Shown: positions 43,256-51,145 of the stretch, in pieces
Position numbering within the stretch: the first letter of the stretch is position 1
Layout of the letters: the number at the start of each line of letters is the position of its first letter
Assembly (NCBI RefSeq): GCF_014197855.1
Contig: NZ_JACIGJ010000012.1
Coordinates: 62,001-126,000, forward strand
DNA length: 64,000 nucleotides
From: Roseospira marina
Lineage (GTDB): Bacteria > Pseudomonadota > Alphaproteobacteria > Rhodospirillales > Rhodospirillaceae
Direction: 5' to 3'
Made by a program: the position numbers and the translations under genes
Notes under the pieces: generated by a model
What the model saw: only the letters and a program-made list of their open reading frames with translations
The model's database searches: none
Told to the model about the DNA's origin: nothing

Positions 43256-43836
43256 TGGCGAACCCCGAGACCAGCCCAGAGTTATGGGTCGTGTGCGGCC
43301 CGAACGGGGCCGGCAAGTCCACGATCGCCAGCCGACACCTGTACAGGCGCATGCCCATCATAAACCCCGACATCATCGCCCGCGACACGGCCGTCAGCGC
43401 GCCGGCCGCCGGCCGGGCGGCGGTGCTGGAACGGGCGTCGCTGTTGAGCCGGCGGCAGACGTTCGGCTGGGAAACCACGCTTTCGGGACGCGGGGAGCTG
43501 CGGTTTCTGCGCGAGGCGCGAGCGGCCGGCTATCGGATCACGGTCGTTTTTGTCGGCGTGCCGAGCCCCGTTCTGTCGGACAGCCGCGTGGCAACCCGGG
43601 TGGCCAGCGGGGAGCACGATGTGCCGACCCGCGACCTGACCCGCCGGTTTCATGGCAGCCTGCGGAACCTGGCCGAGGTGTTTGCCCTCGCGCATCGTGT
43701 GGTGCTGGCCGACAATGGAACGCGGCAGTATCGGCTTCTGCTGACGTGGGAAGACGGAGCCGTAACCCAGCGAGCGCCCACTCTTCCGCCCTGGGCCCGC
43801 GCGGCCCTTCCCGCCGAGGTGCTGGGGGAGTGCTAA
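43255..43836 (+). CDS. Zeta-toxin-family P-loop kinase
   Basis: 193 residues. Walker A GPNGAGKS (15-22), the substrate-side INPDIIARD, WETTLSG, and VVFVGVPSPVLSDSRVATRV with the arginine-bearing helix; TRDLTRRFHGSLRNLAEVFA and RVVLADN complete the family pattern. Zeta toxins phosphorylate UDP-N-acetylglucosamine or related nucleotides and poison cell-wall synthesis (known). Overlap with the upstream small gene fits a type II toxin-antitoxin operon. All core residues seem present, so likely active. Confidence 0.85.
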   Translation: MANPETSPELWVVCGPNGAGKSTIASRHLYRRMPIINPDIIARDTAVSAPAAGRAAVLERASLLSRRQTFGWETTLSGRGELRFLREARAAGYRITVVFVGVPSPVLSDSRVATRVASGEHDVPTRDLTRRFHGSLRNLAEVFALAHRVVLADNGTRQYRLLLTWEDGAVTQRAPTLPPWARAALPAEVLGEC

Positions 43837-43946
43837 AGCAGCAAGGGGATCGGATGATCATAAGGACGGGGCGTTTCAACGAACAGACGCGCCGCACATC
43901 GAAGGCCAAATTTGGGGGCAGGGTCCGCGTCGATGCGCTTTGATGC

Positions 43947-44006
43947 ATGGGCAAGACTGGCGACGTGAATGACGTTGAACGTGTAAGCTATTCTCGGGAG
44001 GGCATC
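43947..44006 (+). pseudogene. Possible C-terminal remnant of a HigB toxin
   Basis: The frame running into higA reads GKTGDVNDVERVSYSREGI. Its middle resembles the HigB C-terminus 'D-DVEIVDYH'. It is in the position where higB normally ends, but nothing upstream continues a RelE-type toxin; a stop precedes it. Tentative. Confidence 0.35.
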
Positions 44007-44285
44007 GTGGTCCCTGTGCATCCAGGTCGTTTGCTGAAAAGAGAAATGGCGGCCCGCGGCCTTTCCACAAAGGCGCTCGCTTCGGCCCTCCATGTGCCGG
44101 CAAAGCGTATCTCTGCCATCCTGAAAGAGCGCCGTGCCATTTCAGCGGATACGGCCTTGCGGCTCGGGCGTTACCTGGGAACCGGGCCGGAGGTGTGGTT
44201 GGGCATGCAACGGGATTACGACGTGGCCGTGGTACTGCGCGATCACGGGGCGCAGATCGAGGCCGACGTAAAGCCGGCGGAATAG
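44007..44285 (+). CDS. higA: HigA-family antitoxin (XRE helix-turn-helix)
   Basis: 92 residues from GTG 44007 (GGGAGGG four bases upstream). VPVHPGRLLKREMAARGLST is the 'HPG-L-EE' opening of HigA; the helix-turn-helix KALASALHVPAKRISAILKE and RRAISADTALRLGRYLG, and PEVWLGMQRDYDVAVV complete the family pattern. No intact HigB toxin is adjacent, so it is an orphan antitoxin or transcriptional regulator. Confidence 0.85.
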   Translation: MVPVHPGRLLKREMAARGLSTKALASALHVPAKRISAILKERRAISADTALRLGRYLGTGPEVWLGMQRDYDVAVVLRDHGAQIEADVKPAE

Positions 44286-44476
44286 GCGCGCGCCCGCACG
44301 GCGGCCACGACAGCCCCATGTGATCGCGGCGGCGGGCGGCACACCGACCAACACCTCATGGACACGATGCGCACGCCCAGCAGCTTCGGCCGGCACCCCC
44401 TACGGTCGTCGAGAACGGAGTCCGAGCCCCCTATAGCAAGGAACGGCGCCGACACTCAGGCCATCGTAGCCGTCCC

Positions 44477-44830
44477 CTACAGAACGAACATGGTGTTGAT
44501 CTCGCCATAGGGCACAACCAAGTGGTCAGCGGTGCGGGTCAGGAGGCCCAACTTGGTCAATGCGTCCACGTCCGCCTGGACGCTTTCCTCGTTGCGATGC
44601 AGCCCAGCCGCCAGCGCCTGGACGGTGCGCACCTCGTGATGCCGGACATACCGCAGCAGGGCCAATCGCCTAGCGGTCAGGGCTGCCCGCAGAGCCGGAA
44701 GATCAATGAAGGTAACGTGGCGCTCGTCGACCTCTTCACCGCGCTCGGCCCGATGCCAGGCGTCAACGAAGCGCCGCCCCATGTCTTCGAGGGTGCCGAC
44801 CTGCACGGTCACGGTATCGCTGCCGCTCAT
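44477..44830 (-). CDS. TumA-like antitoxin / DNA-binding protein
   Basis: 117 residues. RHVTFIDLPALRAALTARRL, ALLRYVRHHEVRTVQALAAG, then a winged-helix (NEESVQADVDALTKLGLLTR) and the end VPYGEINTMFVL, matching the 'PYDEI' end of antitoxins partnered with TumE/DUF6516 toxins. The ATG overlaps the stop of the toxin remnant upstream as ATGA, the original operon arrangement. Apparently intact though its toxin is not. Confidence 0.75.
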   Translation of the reverse strand: MSGSDTVTVQVGTLEDMGRRFVDAWHRAERGEEVDERHVTFIDLPALRAALTARRLALLRYVRHHEVRTVQALAAGLHRNEESVQADVDALTKLGLLTRTADHLVVPYGEINTMFVL

Positions 44831-44940
44831 AGGTCACCTCGAACAGTCCTCACATCGGCCACAACGTCGGCGAGCAGAGCCTCGACCGTGGTGACGGTGT
44901 AATGTTGGAACGGGATTTTAGGTCGGATCCACGCGGCGAC
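44827..44940 (-). pseudogene. C-terminal remnant of a TumE/DUF6516-type toxin
   Basis: The last ~30 codons before the stop at 44827 read KIPFQHYTVTTVEALLADVV, then ADVRTVRGDL, a typical end of this toxin family ('PF-H-TV-T-EALL-DFVADVR'). Upstream the resemblance stops at about 44930-44945 and the DNA becomes the leader of a plus-strand cas3 fragment. The toxin's catalytic His-rich part is absent. Confidence 0.6.
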
Positions 44941-45019
44941 GCCAGCCTGCCGAGCGTGACAGCCACCCAACACAGCCCTACTATTCGGTGTTCTCCCCTT
45001 CACCCCCAGGTGTATCGGC

Positions 45020-45335
45020 ATGGCATGGGTCCCGCAGGTCTCGCCCGAACAAGGCTGGGCCAAACTTCGCCATGACCCGGAAACGGGCCGCATCGTCTCC
45101 TGGCACAGCCTTCCGGCCCACAGCGCCGATGTCGCGGCCTGCCTGGGCGCCGTCCTGGCCGTTCCGTGCATACGACACAGGCTGGCCGCTCTGGCCGGAT
45201 ACGACCACCTTCCAGAGGCGTGGACCCCCCGCCTTTTCGCCGTGGCGTTCCTGCATGATTTCGGGAAAGCCTGTCCGGACTTTCGCGCACAGTGGACCAA
45301 AGGACAGGGGCGCCGGGGGCACGCCTGCGTCGCGT
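45020..45335 (+). pseudogene. cas3: Truncated CRISPR-associated cas3, HD-nuclease N-terminus only
   Basis: From ATG 45020 about 105 codons are readable: GWAKLRHDPETGRIVSW, HSLPAHSADVAACLGAVL (first metal His region), LFAVAFLHDFGKACPDFRAQ (the HD motif) and GHACVA. This is the start of the Cas3 HD domain of type I systems. At ~45335 the homology stops and the DNA becomes the antisense of a phage tail gene. No helicase, other cas gene or CRISPR repeat is present in the window. The ~70 bases upstream may be its original promoter. Confidence 0.7.
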
Positions 45336-45768
45336 ATTGCAGGCTGGCGTCGATCTTCAGCGTGATGTTCGCGGTCGACCCCACCACGGCCTGGATCTTC
45401 AGGGCCATGTCGTTGGAGGCCCCTTCCGCAATCACCGGCTTGTAGGTCTCCGGCCAGTTCGCCAGCAGGATCAGATCCCCGTCCGCGTCGAAGGCGCCCA
45501 CCTCCCGGATGGTCCAGCCCCCCGTTTGCGGCGGGATCACTAGCAGGGCCTCCAACACGGCCTCATCCGCTGGCGTGCGGCTGATCCCGGCCGGCGTGGA
45601 ACGGTAGACCTCGTGGACCAACGCCGTCGCGGTCTGCTCCGGGGTCACGGGGGCGCCTCCGCCGTCGCCCACGGCCATGTGGGTCAGCTCGACGGCCTGC
45701 CCGGTGACGAGCCCGTTAGCGATCTTGGCGGCGCCGATGGTGGTAAGAAGACCGTAATACGCGGCCAT
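45335..45768 (-). pseudogene. P2 gpH-like phage tail-fibre gene, C-terminally truncated
   Basis: Begins MAAYYGLLTTIGAAKIANGL with THMAVGDGGG, LVIPPQTGGWTIREVGAFDA, DGDLILLANWPETYKPVIAE and ALKIQAVVGSTANITLKIDA, the conserved N-terminal ~140 residues of gpH-type tail fibres. Homology ends at SLQYAT, exactly where the cas3 fragment ends on the other strand, leaving an artefactual read-through frame to 44827. The gpI-like gene is 3 bases upstream. Confidence 0.75.
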
Positions 45769-45770
45769 GG

Positions 45771-46145
45771 TCAGGGGCCCTCCGTGGCGGGATGAACGGT
45801 GAGTGTGGAGACCATGGAGACGGCAGCACCCGCGTAGGACGGGCCGGTCACGGTGATCTCGGACGGGGTCCAGGGCAGGACGGTGCCGCCGACGACGAAG
45901 GCGCCGGCGTACACGGCGGCATCCACGCGCCCGACCGCGCGGATGCCGGTCAGGTGCGAGCGGACGTTCTTCGCGGCGCGCGCCGTCCGTTCGATCTCGG
46001 CATAGGTCCGGGCGGTGACCGCGTGGTCCATCACGTCCACCTCAACCCGGAACGTGTAGGGCTCGGCCGGCGGATCGTCGTCGGGCCACTCGACCAGCCG
46101 GGTGTCGTAGCCCAGGGAGGCCAGGGCGCGCCTGGGGGAGGCCAT
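45771..46145 (-). pseudogene. P2 gpI-like phage tail protein, N-terminally truncated
   Basis: RRALASLGYDTRLVEWPDDD, YTFRVEVDVMDHAVTARTYA and NVRSHLTGIRAVGRVDAAVY match the C-terminal half of phage tail protein I. The N-terminal half (about 100 residues) is missing: beyond ~46145 the frame turns to non-phage-like sequence and the opposite strand carries another gene. Order gpI then gpH is the P2 order. Confidence 0.65.
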
Positions 46146-46251
46146 CAGCAACGCGCTTGCGGCGGTGGAGCTTGGTGGCGACGCGCCGGGCGACATGATC
46201 GTTGCGCGGGTGCTGGCGGTTCCGGTGGCGGGGGGCGATCCGTCGCCCTGC

Positions 46252-46467
46252 ATGGATGATCCCTGTCTGAAGTACAGTTGGTACGAGGTGAGTTCGGCTG
46301 TTTCGCTTGAAGACCTGTTGGCAACCCTGCCCGACCTCGCGCATCCCCCGTTCACACTCTTGGAGGTGGACGCCGACCTGGACGAAATCCCGCCGGAGCT
46401 TCAACGCCACCTGGAATGCGCCGGCGGCCCTGACGACAGCAGGTCGGGCGCGGAGGAGGGCGCATAA
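46252..46467 (+). CDS. Small hypothetical protein
   Basis: 71 residues from ATG 46252: MDDPCLKYSWYEVSSAVSLE, DLLATLPDLAHPPFTLLEVD and DEIPPELQRHLECAGGPDDS. An in-frame GTG at 46165 could extend it. The stop overlaps the next start (TAATG), so it is co-translated with the Gp37-like gene. Acidic, no known domain; probably a phage accessory gene. Confidence 0.5.
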   Translation: MDDPCLKYSWYEVSSAVSLEDLLATLPDLAHPPFTLLEVDADLDEIPPELQRHLECAGGPDDSRSGAEEGA

Positions 46468-47420
46468 TGGGCGAAAACTCCCGCATCGAGTGGACCGATC
46501 ACACCTGGAACCCCTGGATCGGTTGCACCAAGGTCTCGCCGGCTTGCGATCACTGCTACGCCGAGGGCGTCGGGCGCCGCCTGAGTGTGCCCTGGGGGCA
46601 CGGCCAGCCACGCCGACGGGCCGCCGAGTCCACATGGCGCCAGCCGTTCGCCTGGGACCGGAAGGCGAAGCGGGAAGGGCGGCGGTACCGCGTGTTCTGT
46701 GCGTCCCTGGCCGATGTGTTCGACGCGGAGGTGCCGGACGCATGGCGCGACGAGATGTTCGCGGTCATGGCGCTCACCCCGCACCTGGATTGGATCGTCG
46801 TCACCAAGCGGCCCAAGGTCGCACGGGACTATCTGACGCTGGGTCGAGACGCTGGGAACGGCGTCCACATGCCCCCTCTCTGGCACATCGGCATGACGCA
46901 GGACGATCCGTCCTGGCCGGACACCCGGGATTGGCCGCTGCCCAACGTCACCCTGTTGGCCAGCGTGGAAACCCAGGCGATGGCCGATCTTCGGATCCCG
47001 ATCCTGCTCGACACGCCAGCCGCGCGGCGCGGGCTGTCCGTCGAGCCCCTGCTGGGGCCGGTGGACCTGACACCGTGGCTGGGGAAACTCGATTGGGTCA
47101 TCTGCGGCGGCGAATCCGGCCCGTATGCCCGGCCGATGCATCCGGATTGGGCGCGATCCCTGCGCGATCAGTGCGCGGCGGCGGGTGTGCCGTTTTTCTT
47201 CAAGCAGTGGGGGGAGTGGCGTCCGCCGCTGCATGGGGAGCCTTACGACACCAGCCGGGGGCGCATGCAGCGGACGCCAGCTTTCATCGTGGCGCACGAC
47301 GGGTCTGTCCACTGCTTCCAACCCGACCACATCGTTAATGGGCGCACCATGGTCCGCGTCGGCAAGCACGCCGCCGGCCGTCTGCTGGACAACTTAGAAT
47401 ACGATGGGCAACCGATATGA
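46467..47420 (+). CDS. Phage Gp37/Gp68-like protein (DUF5131)
   Basis: 317 residues. IEWTDHTWNPWIGCTKVSPA with C-x6-C-x2-C (CTKVSPACDHC), CASLADVFD, LDWIVVTKRP, ICGGESGPYARPMHPDWARS and GVPFFFKQWGEW are the family signature. The cysteine trio resembles a radical-SAM-type cluster motif but spacing is not the canonical C-x3-C-x2-C. Common in prophages and mobile elements; molecular function not established. Confidence 0.88.
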   Translation: MGENSRIEWTDHTWNPWIGCTKVSPACDHCYAEGVGRRLSVPWGHGQPRRRAAESTWRQPFAWDRKAKREGRRYRVFCASLADVFDAEVPDAWRDEMFAVMALTPHLDWIVVTKRPKVARDYLTLGRDAGNGVHMPPLWHIGMTQDDPSWPDTRDWPLPNVTLLASVETQAMADLRIPILLDTPAARRGLSVEPLLGPVDLTPWLGKLDWVICGGESGPYARPMHPDWARSLRDQCAAAGVPFFFKQWGEWRPPLHGEPYDTSRGRMQRTPAFIVAHDGSVHCFQPDHIVNGRTMVRVGKHAAGRLLDNLEYDGQPI

Positions 47421-47704
47421 CCCTTCCCAAGAATCGGGATGCTCTGGTTGAAATCATCGCACGGGCGATATGCGCCGACGATCTTATTGACCGTGAGGAC
47501 ATCGACGACAACTGGCCGCTGTACGAGCGCCCGGCCGCCGCCGTGCTGGCCTCCATTGAGGCGACCCGATGCTGCGTTGTGCCGATGGATCCGACGGAAG
47601 AGATGATGACCGCCGCCGAGGAGATGTACATGCCCATGGGCGAGATGATTGCGGCGTGGGATGGGGCCGTTTCCGCGCGTCCCTACGCGCAGCCGGAGAC
47701 CTGA
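47417..47704 (+). CDS. Hypothetical phage protein
   Basis: 95 residues: MTLPKNRDALVEIIARAICA, DDLIDREDIDDNWPLYERPA and DPTEEMMTAAEEMYMPMGEM. Overlaps the preceding gene by four bases (ATGA). The 'AIC..D...W' pattern is frequent in small phage proteins of unknown role. Confidence 0.65.
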   Translation: MTLPKNRDALVEIIARAICADDLIDREDIDDNWPLYERPAAAVLASIEATRCCVVPMDPTEEMMTAAEEMYMPMGEMIAAWDGAVSARPYAQPET

Positions 47705-47707
47705 CCC

Positions 47708-48106
47708 ATGGGCGCCGTGTCCACAGACAGCCGTCCTCTCGGCCCGACGCTGATGACCGTTGTTGAGGCGGCGCGGGCCGTACATCCTGACATGGCGCCG
47801 CGCGTGTTTCAGGCCACTGCTGATCGGCTTGGAATCCGCTATCACCGGCTCGGGCGCAGCCGTTACTACAGCACGGAAGCGATCCGGCAGGTGATCGAGG
47901 GGACGACACAATGCCCAGACGTGGAACCGGCCCGCGACTCCGGTGGAGGCGCGGCCAATGGGTCATCCGGTGGACTGTCGACGGAAACAGCCGTGAGCGT
48001 GGCACAGGCACGGCAGATAGCCGCGAGGCTGAAAAAGCCCTCGAAGCATTCCTCGCGGAACGCCGAGAGCGGCCCGCCGGCAAACGTCCTGCCGATCAGA
48101 CCCTGA
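47708..48106 (+). CDS. Small DNA-binding protein, possible excisionase
   Basis: 132-codon frame. Residues ~15-70 (TLMTVVEAARAVHPDMAPRV, LGIRYHRLGRSRYYSTEAIR) resemble a MerR/excisionase-type winged helix, in the usual xis position before int. The C-terminal half overlaps the integrase start by about 195 bases in another frame and has low-complexity composition, so the true gene may be shorter or frameshifted. Confidence 0.5.
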   Translation: MGAVSTDSRPLGPTLMTVVEAARAVHPDMAPRVFQATADRLGIRYHRLGRSRYYSTEAIRQVIEGTTQCPDVEPARDSGGGAANGSSGGLSTETAVSVAQARQIAARLKKPSKHSSRNAESGPPANVLPIRP

Positions 48107-49005
48107 TCGCGGACATGCTCTCTGCATACGCGGAAGAGCACAGTCCGGACCTCGCCAGCGATGCCGCGCGCGAAACCTTGGCCTACAACATCGATGCTCT
48201 GCTGGGGTTCTGGGGGGCCAAGACGGTCTCTCAGATCAGCGGCGAGATGTGCCGGGCCTACGCCGCCCATCGCCAGCGCGCGGCAGGCACCGTCCACCGG
48301 GAACTCTCCGTCCTGTCGGCGGCCATGGGCCACGCCGTGAAGGCGGAGCGCCTGGACGCGCGCCGGCCGATGTGGATGCCGGCGAAAGGACCGGGCCGCG
48401 AACGGTGGCTGACCCGCCAGGAGGCCGCCGCGTTGTTGCGGGCCGCCCGCACGGAACCACAGTGCCGTGCGCACCTGCCCCTGTTCATCCTGCTAGGGCT
48501 GTACGGTGGGGCCCGGCCCGGCGCGATTCTGGAACTGCGCTGGGATCAGGTCGACCTTGCCCGGGGCCGGATCGACTAGCGGCCGGCGGGGCAGCGCAAG
48601 ACGGCGAAGGGTCGCGCTCGGACGCCGATCCCCCGCAAGCTGATGACCCATTTGCGGAGCGCCCAGCGAAAGGGCTGGCCGTCCGGTCCGGTCATCCACA
48701 TCGATGGCCAGCCCGTGGCAAGCGTGAAGAAGGCCTTCGCGTCCGCGTGCCGCCGGGCCGGACTGTCGGACGTGACGCCGCACGTCCTCCGCCACACCTG
48801 CGGCACGTGGCTCGCCCAGGGCGGCGTGCCGTTGTGGGAAGTGGCCGGGTATCTCGGGCACACGATGGCCCGGACGACGGAGCTGTATGCCCACCATTCG
48901 CCCGACCACATGAACCGTGCGGCGGCGGTGCTGGACGGACGTAGCGTGACCGGAAGCGTGACCGGATATGAAAAAGGGGCTACGGGAAAGCCCGTAACCC
49001 CTTGA
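47911..49005 (+). pseudogene. int: Tyrosine recombinase/integrase interrupted by an in-frame amber codon
   Basis: 364 codons in one frame with a TAG at 48577-48579 (codon 223). Before it: RWRRGQWVIRWTVDGNSRER, the SAM-like core-binding domain, and box I YGGARPGAILELRW. After it, still in frame: HVLRHTCGTWLAQGG (H-x-L-R-H) and GHTMARTTELYAHHSP with the catalytic tyrosine. All catalytic residues are therefore encoded, but the stop separates R1 from the rest. The 3' end abuts tRNA-Val, the probable attachment target. Confidence 0.85.
48974..49003 (-). terminator. Terminator of tRNA-Val, overlapping the integrase 3' end
   Basis: On the minus strand AAGGGGTTACGGG and CCCGTAGCCCCTT form a 13-bp stem (one mismatch) with a CTTT loop, running into TTTTT. 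It starts seven bases after the tRNA CCA. The same DNA codes for the last residues of the plus-strand integrase. Confidence 0.75.
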
Positions 49006-49010
49006 TTATA

Positions 49011-49085
49011 TGGTGGGCGCGGCTGGGATTGAACCAGCGACCCCTACGATGTCAACGTAGTGCTCTCCCGCTGAGCTACGCGCCC
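49011..49085 (-). tRNA. tRNA-Val (GAC anticodon)
   Basis: 75 bases including an encoded CCA. Acceptor GGGCGCG/CGCGCCC, D-arm GCTC/GAGC, anticodon stem CTACG/CGTAG with loop TTGACAT (anticodon GAC), T-arm GCTGG-TTCAATC-CCAGC. All stems pair perfectly. The integrase gene of the accessory island ends six bases beyond its 3' end. Confidence 0.97.
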
Positions 49086-49483
49086 GCCGAGGGACATTCC
49101 CTTCCCGGAGGGCCGTCCTTTTACTCCGGCTCTGGGGGCTTTGCAAGCCCTTTGCGTGAGAAAAACGCCACCACCCGCTCCCCCCTCCCTTCACCTCCCT
49201 CCCGAACCCGTCACCTGGCCTCACCCGACCGAGGGCCGCAGCACGGCGGCGGAAGGATGGAGACATGGGGGCGCGCCGATAGCCGTCCCGAGGCGTGCCC
49301 CCGGGGCGTGACCCCGCGCCGTTCCACCACCGCAGGACCGCCCCTTCGGCGTTGCACCCTGCCCCGGGCTGGTGCACTCTGCTTCGTTCCGGTGAACGCG
49401 CGGGCCAGGCTTCGCGTGGCGTGCGGCATCGCCTTCGATACCGCCCCATCCTCGGGGCGCAGACGGTCAGGATACCCCCACCG
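49086..49483. other. Region between tRNA-Val and cimA
   Basis: 398 bases. Holds the tRNA promoter (49118-49146) and a pyrimidine-rich stretch at 49165-49215, then GC-rich DNA leading to cimA. No gene is supported. Confidence 0.5.
49118..49146 (-). promoter_or_regulatory. Promoter of tRNA-Val
   Basis: Minus strand TTGCAA (plus 49141-49146), 17-base spacer, TAAAAG (plus 49118-49123). Predicted start about 25 bases before the mature tRNA. Confidence 0.5.
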
Positions 49484-51109
49484 ATGAGCACTCCCCGCGT
49501 TTATCTGTTCGACAGCACCCTGCGCGACGGCGCGCAGACGCACGGCGTCGACTTTTCCGCCGCCGACAAGGCGGCCGTCGCCCGCTCGCTGGACGCGCTG
49601 GGGATTGATTACATTGAGGGCGGCTGGCCCGGCGCCAACCCGACCGACGACGCGTTCTTCTCCAACCCGCCGTCGCTCTCCCACGCCCGCCTGTGCGCCT
49701 TCGGCATGACCCGGCGCCCCGGCCGCAGCGCCGACAACGACCCCGGCCTGCGCGCCCTGCTGGAGGCGGAAGCCCCGGTCGCGGTGCTGGTGGGCAAGAG
49801 CTGGGACTTCCAGTGCACGGTCGCCCTCGGGGTCGAGCCCGAGGAGAACGTCCGCATGATCGCCGACAGCATCGCGCTCATGGTGCGCGAGAAGAGCGAG
49901 GCGATGTACGACGCGGAGCACTTCTTTGACGGCTTCAAGGCCAATCCGGACTACGCCATTTCCTGCGTCAAGGCGGCGCTGGAGGCCGGCGCCCGCTGGG
50001 CCGTGCTGTGCGACACCAACGGCGGCACCTTGCCGCACGAGATTGAGACCACCATCGCGGCCGTCGTCGCGGCCGGCGTGCCGGGCGACCAGTTGGCCAT
50101 TCACTGCCACAACGACACCGACAACGCGGTCGGCAACTCCCTGGCCGCCGTGCGGGCCGGCGTGCGTCAGGTCCAGGGCACGATCAACGGCCTCGGCGAG
50201 CGTTGCGGCAACGCCAACCTGATCTCCGTCATCCCCAGCCTGACCCTGAAGATGGGCTTCGATGTCGGCCTGAAACCCGACGGCCTGACGCGCCTGACCG
50301 AGGTCTCGCGCGCGCTGGACGAGCGCCTGAACCGGGCGCCGAACACGCACGCGCCCTACGTCGGCGCGTCCGCCTTCGCGCACAAGGGCGGACTGCACGT
50401 CTCGGCGGTGGAAAAGGACCCACGCTGCTACGAGCACATCGACCCCGCCCAGGTCGGCAACCGGCGCCAGATTCTGGTGTCGGATCAGGCCGGGCGGTCC
50501 AACGTGCTGTCGCGGCTGCGCGAGATCGGCCTGGAGGTCGATCCCGACGAGCCCAAGGTGGCGCGCGTGGTCGAAGAGGTGAAGCTGCGCGAGTTCAAGG
50601 GCTACGCCTACGACGGCGCCGGCGCGTCGTTCGAGCTGCTGGCCCGCCGCCTGCTGCACCGGGTGCCGGACTACTTCCGCCTGAACAGCTTCCGCGTCAT
50701 CGACGAGCGGCGCTGGAACGCCAAGGGCGAACTGATCACGCTGTCGGAGGCGACCATAAAGGCCGTCATCGGCGATGCGACCTACATGACGGTCGCCGAG
50801 GGCAACGGCCCGGTCAACGCGCTCGACGCCGCGCTGCGCAAGGTGCTGATGCCGGTCTATCCGGAGCTGCGCGACCTGCGGCTGGTGGACTACAAGGTGC
50901 GCATCCTGACCCCGGACGCCGCCACCGCTGCCGTCACCCGGGTGATGATCGAAAGTGCCGATTCGGAGGGCGCACGCTGGACCACGGTCGGCGTGTCGCC
51001 GAACGTGATCGACGCATCCTACAACGCCCTGCACGATTCCATCACGTACAAGCTGTTCACGGCCGGCGTGCCGGCCCTGGACAACACCGGCGCGGCCGCC
51101 GCCGAATAG
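49484..51109 (+). CDS. cimA: (R)-citramalate synthase
   Basis: 541 residues. HMGL/DRE-TIM family: VYLFDSTLRDGAQTHGVDFS, YIEGGWPGANPTD, HFFDGFKANPDYA, LCDTNGGTLPHE, IHCHNDTDNAVGNSLAAVRA (H-x-H metal ligands), GLGERCGNANL; C-terminal LeuA-type regulatory domain (LRDLRLVDYKVRI, GVSPNVIDASYNALHDS). The 'GGWPG-NP' and 'HFFDG' forms mark citramalate synthase rather than isopropylmalate or homocitrate synthase. Condenses pyruvate and acetyl-CoA for isoleucine synthesis; feedback by isoleucine is expected. Confidence 0.9.
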   Translation: MSTPRVYLFDSTLRDGAQTHGVDFSAADKAAVARSLDALGIDYIEGGWPGANPTDDAFFSNPPSLSHARLCAFGMTRRPGRSADNDPGLRALLEAEAPVAVLVGKSWDFQCTVALGVEPEENVRMIADSIALMVREKSEAMYDAEHFFDGFKANPDYAISCVKAALEAGARWAVLCDTNGGTLPHEIETTIAAVVAAGVPGDQLAIHCHNDTDNAVGNSLAAVRAGVRQVQGTINGLGERCGNANLISVIPSLTLKMGFDVGLKPDGLTRLTEVSRALDERLNRAPNTHAPYVGASAFAHKGGLHVSAVEKDPRCYEHIDPAQVGNRRQILVSDQAGRSNVLSRLREIGLEVDPDEPKVARVVEEVKLREFKGYAYDGAGASFELLARRLLHRVPDYFRLNSFRVIDERRWNAKGELITLSEATIKAVIGDATYMTVAEGNGPVNALDAALRKVLMPVYPELRDLRLVDYKVRILTPDAATAAVTRVMIESADSEGARWTTVGVSPNVIDASYNALHDSITYKLFTAGVPALDNTGAAAAE

Positions 51110-51145
51110 CCGAAGAGGGGCGCGGCCGGCGCCCGCCGGCGCGCC

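Noticed and set aside
42800..44500. Duplicate of the tRNA-Val 3' end marking the other attachment site
   Set aside because: No matching stretch was recognised by eye; an exact search of a larger region would be needed.
46165..46251. GTG-initiated N-terminal extension of the 71-residue phage protein
   Set aside because: Possible, but the added residues are Gly/Ala/Val-rich, overlap the junction of the truncated tail gene and lack a binding site.
43000..49100. CRISPR array or further cas genes near the cas3 fragment
   Set aside because: No regularly spaced direct repeats and no other cas-like frame were found.
49211..51034. 607-codon open frame antisense to cimA
   Set aside because: Complementary-strand artefact; cimA is unambiguous and the antisense product is low-complexity His/Gly/Val/Arg.
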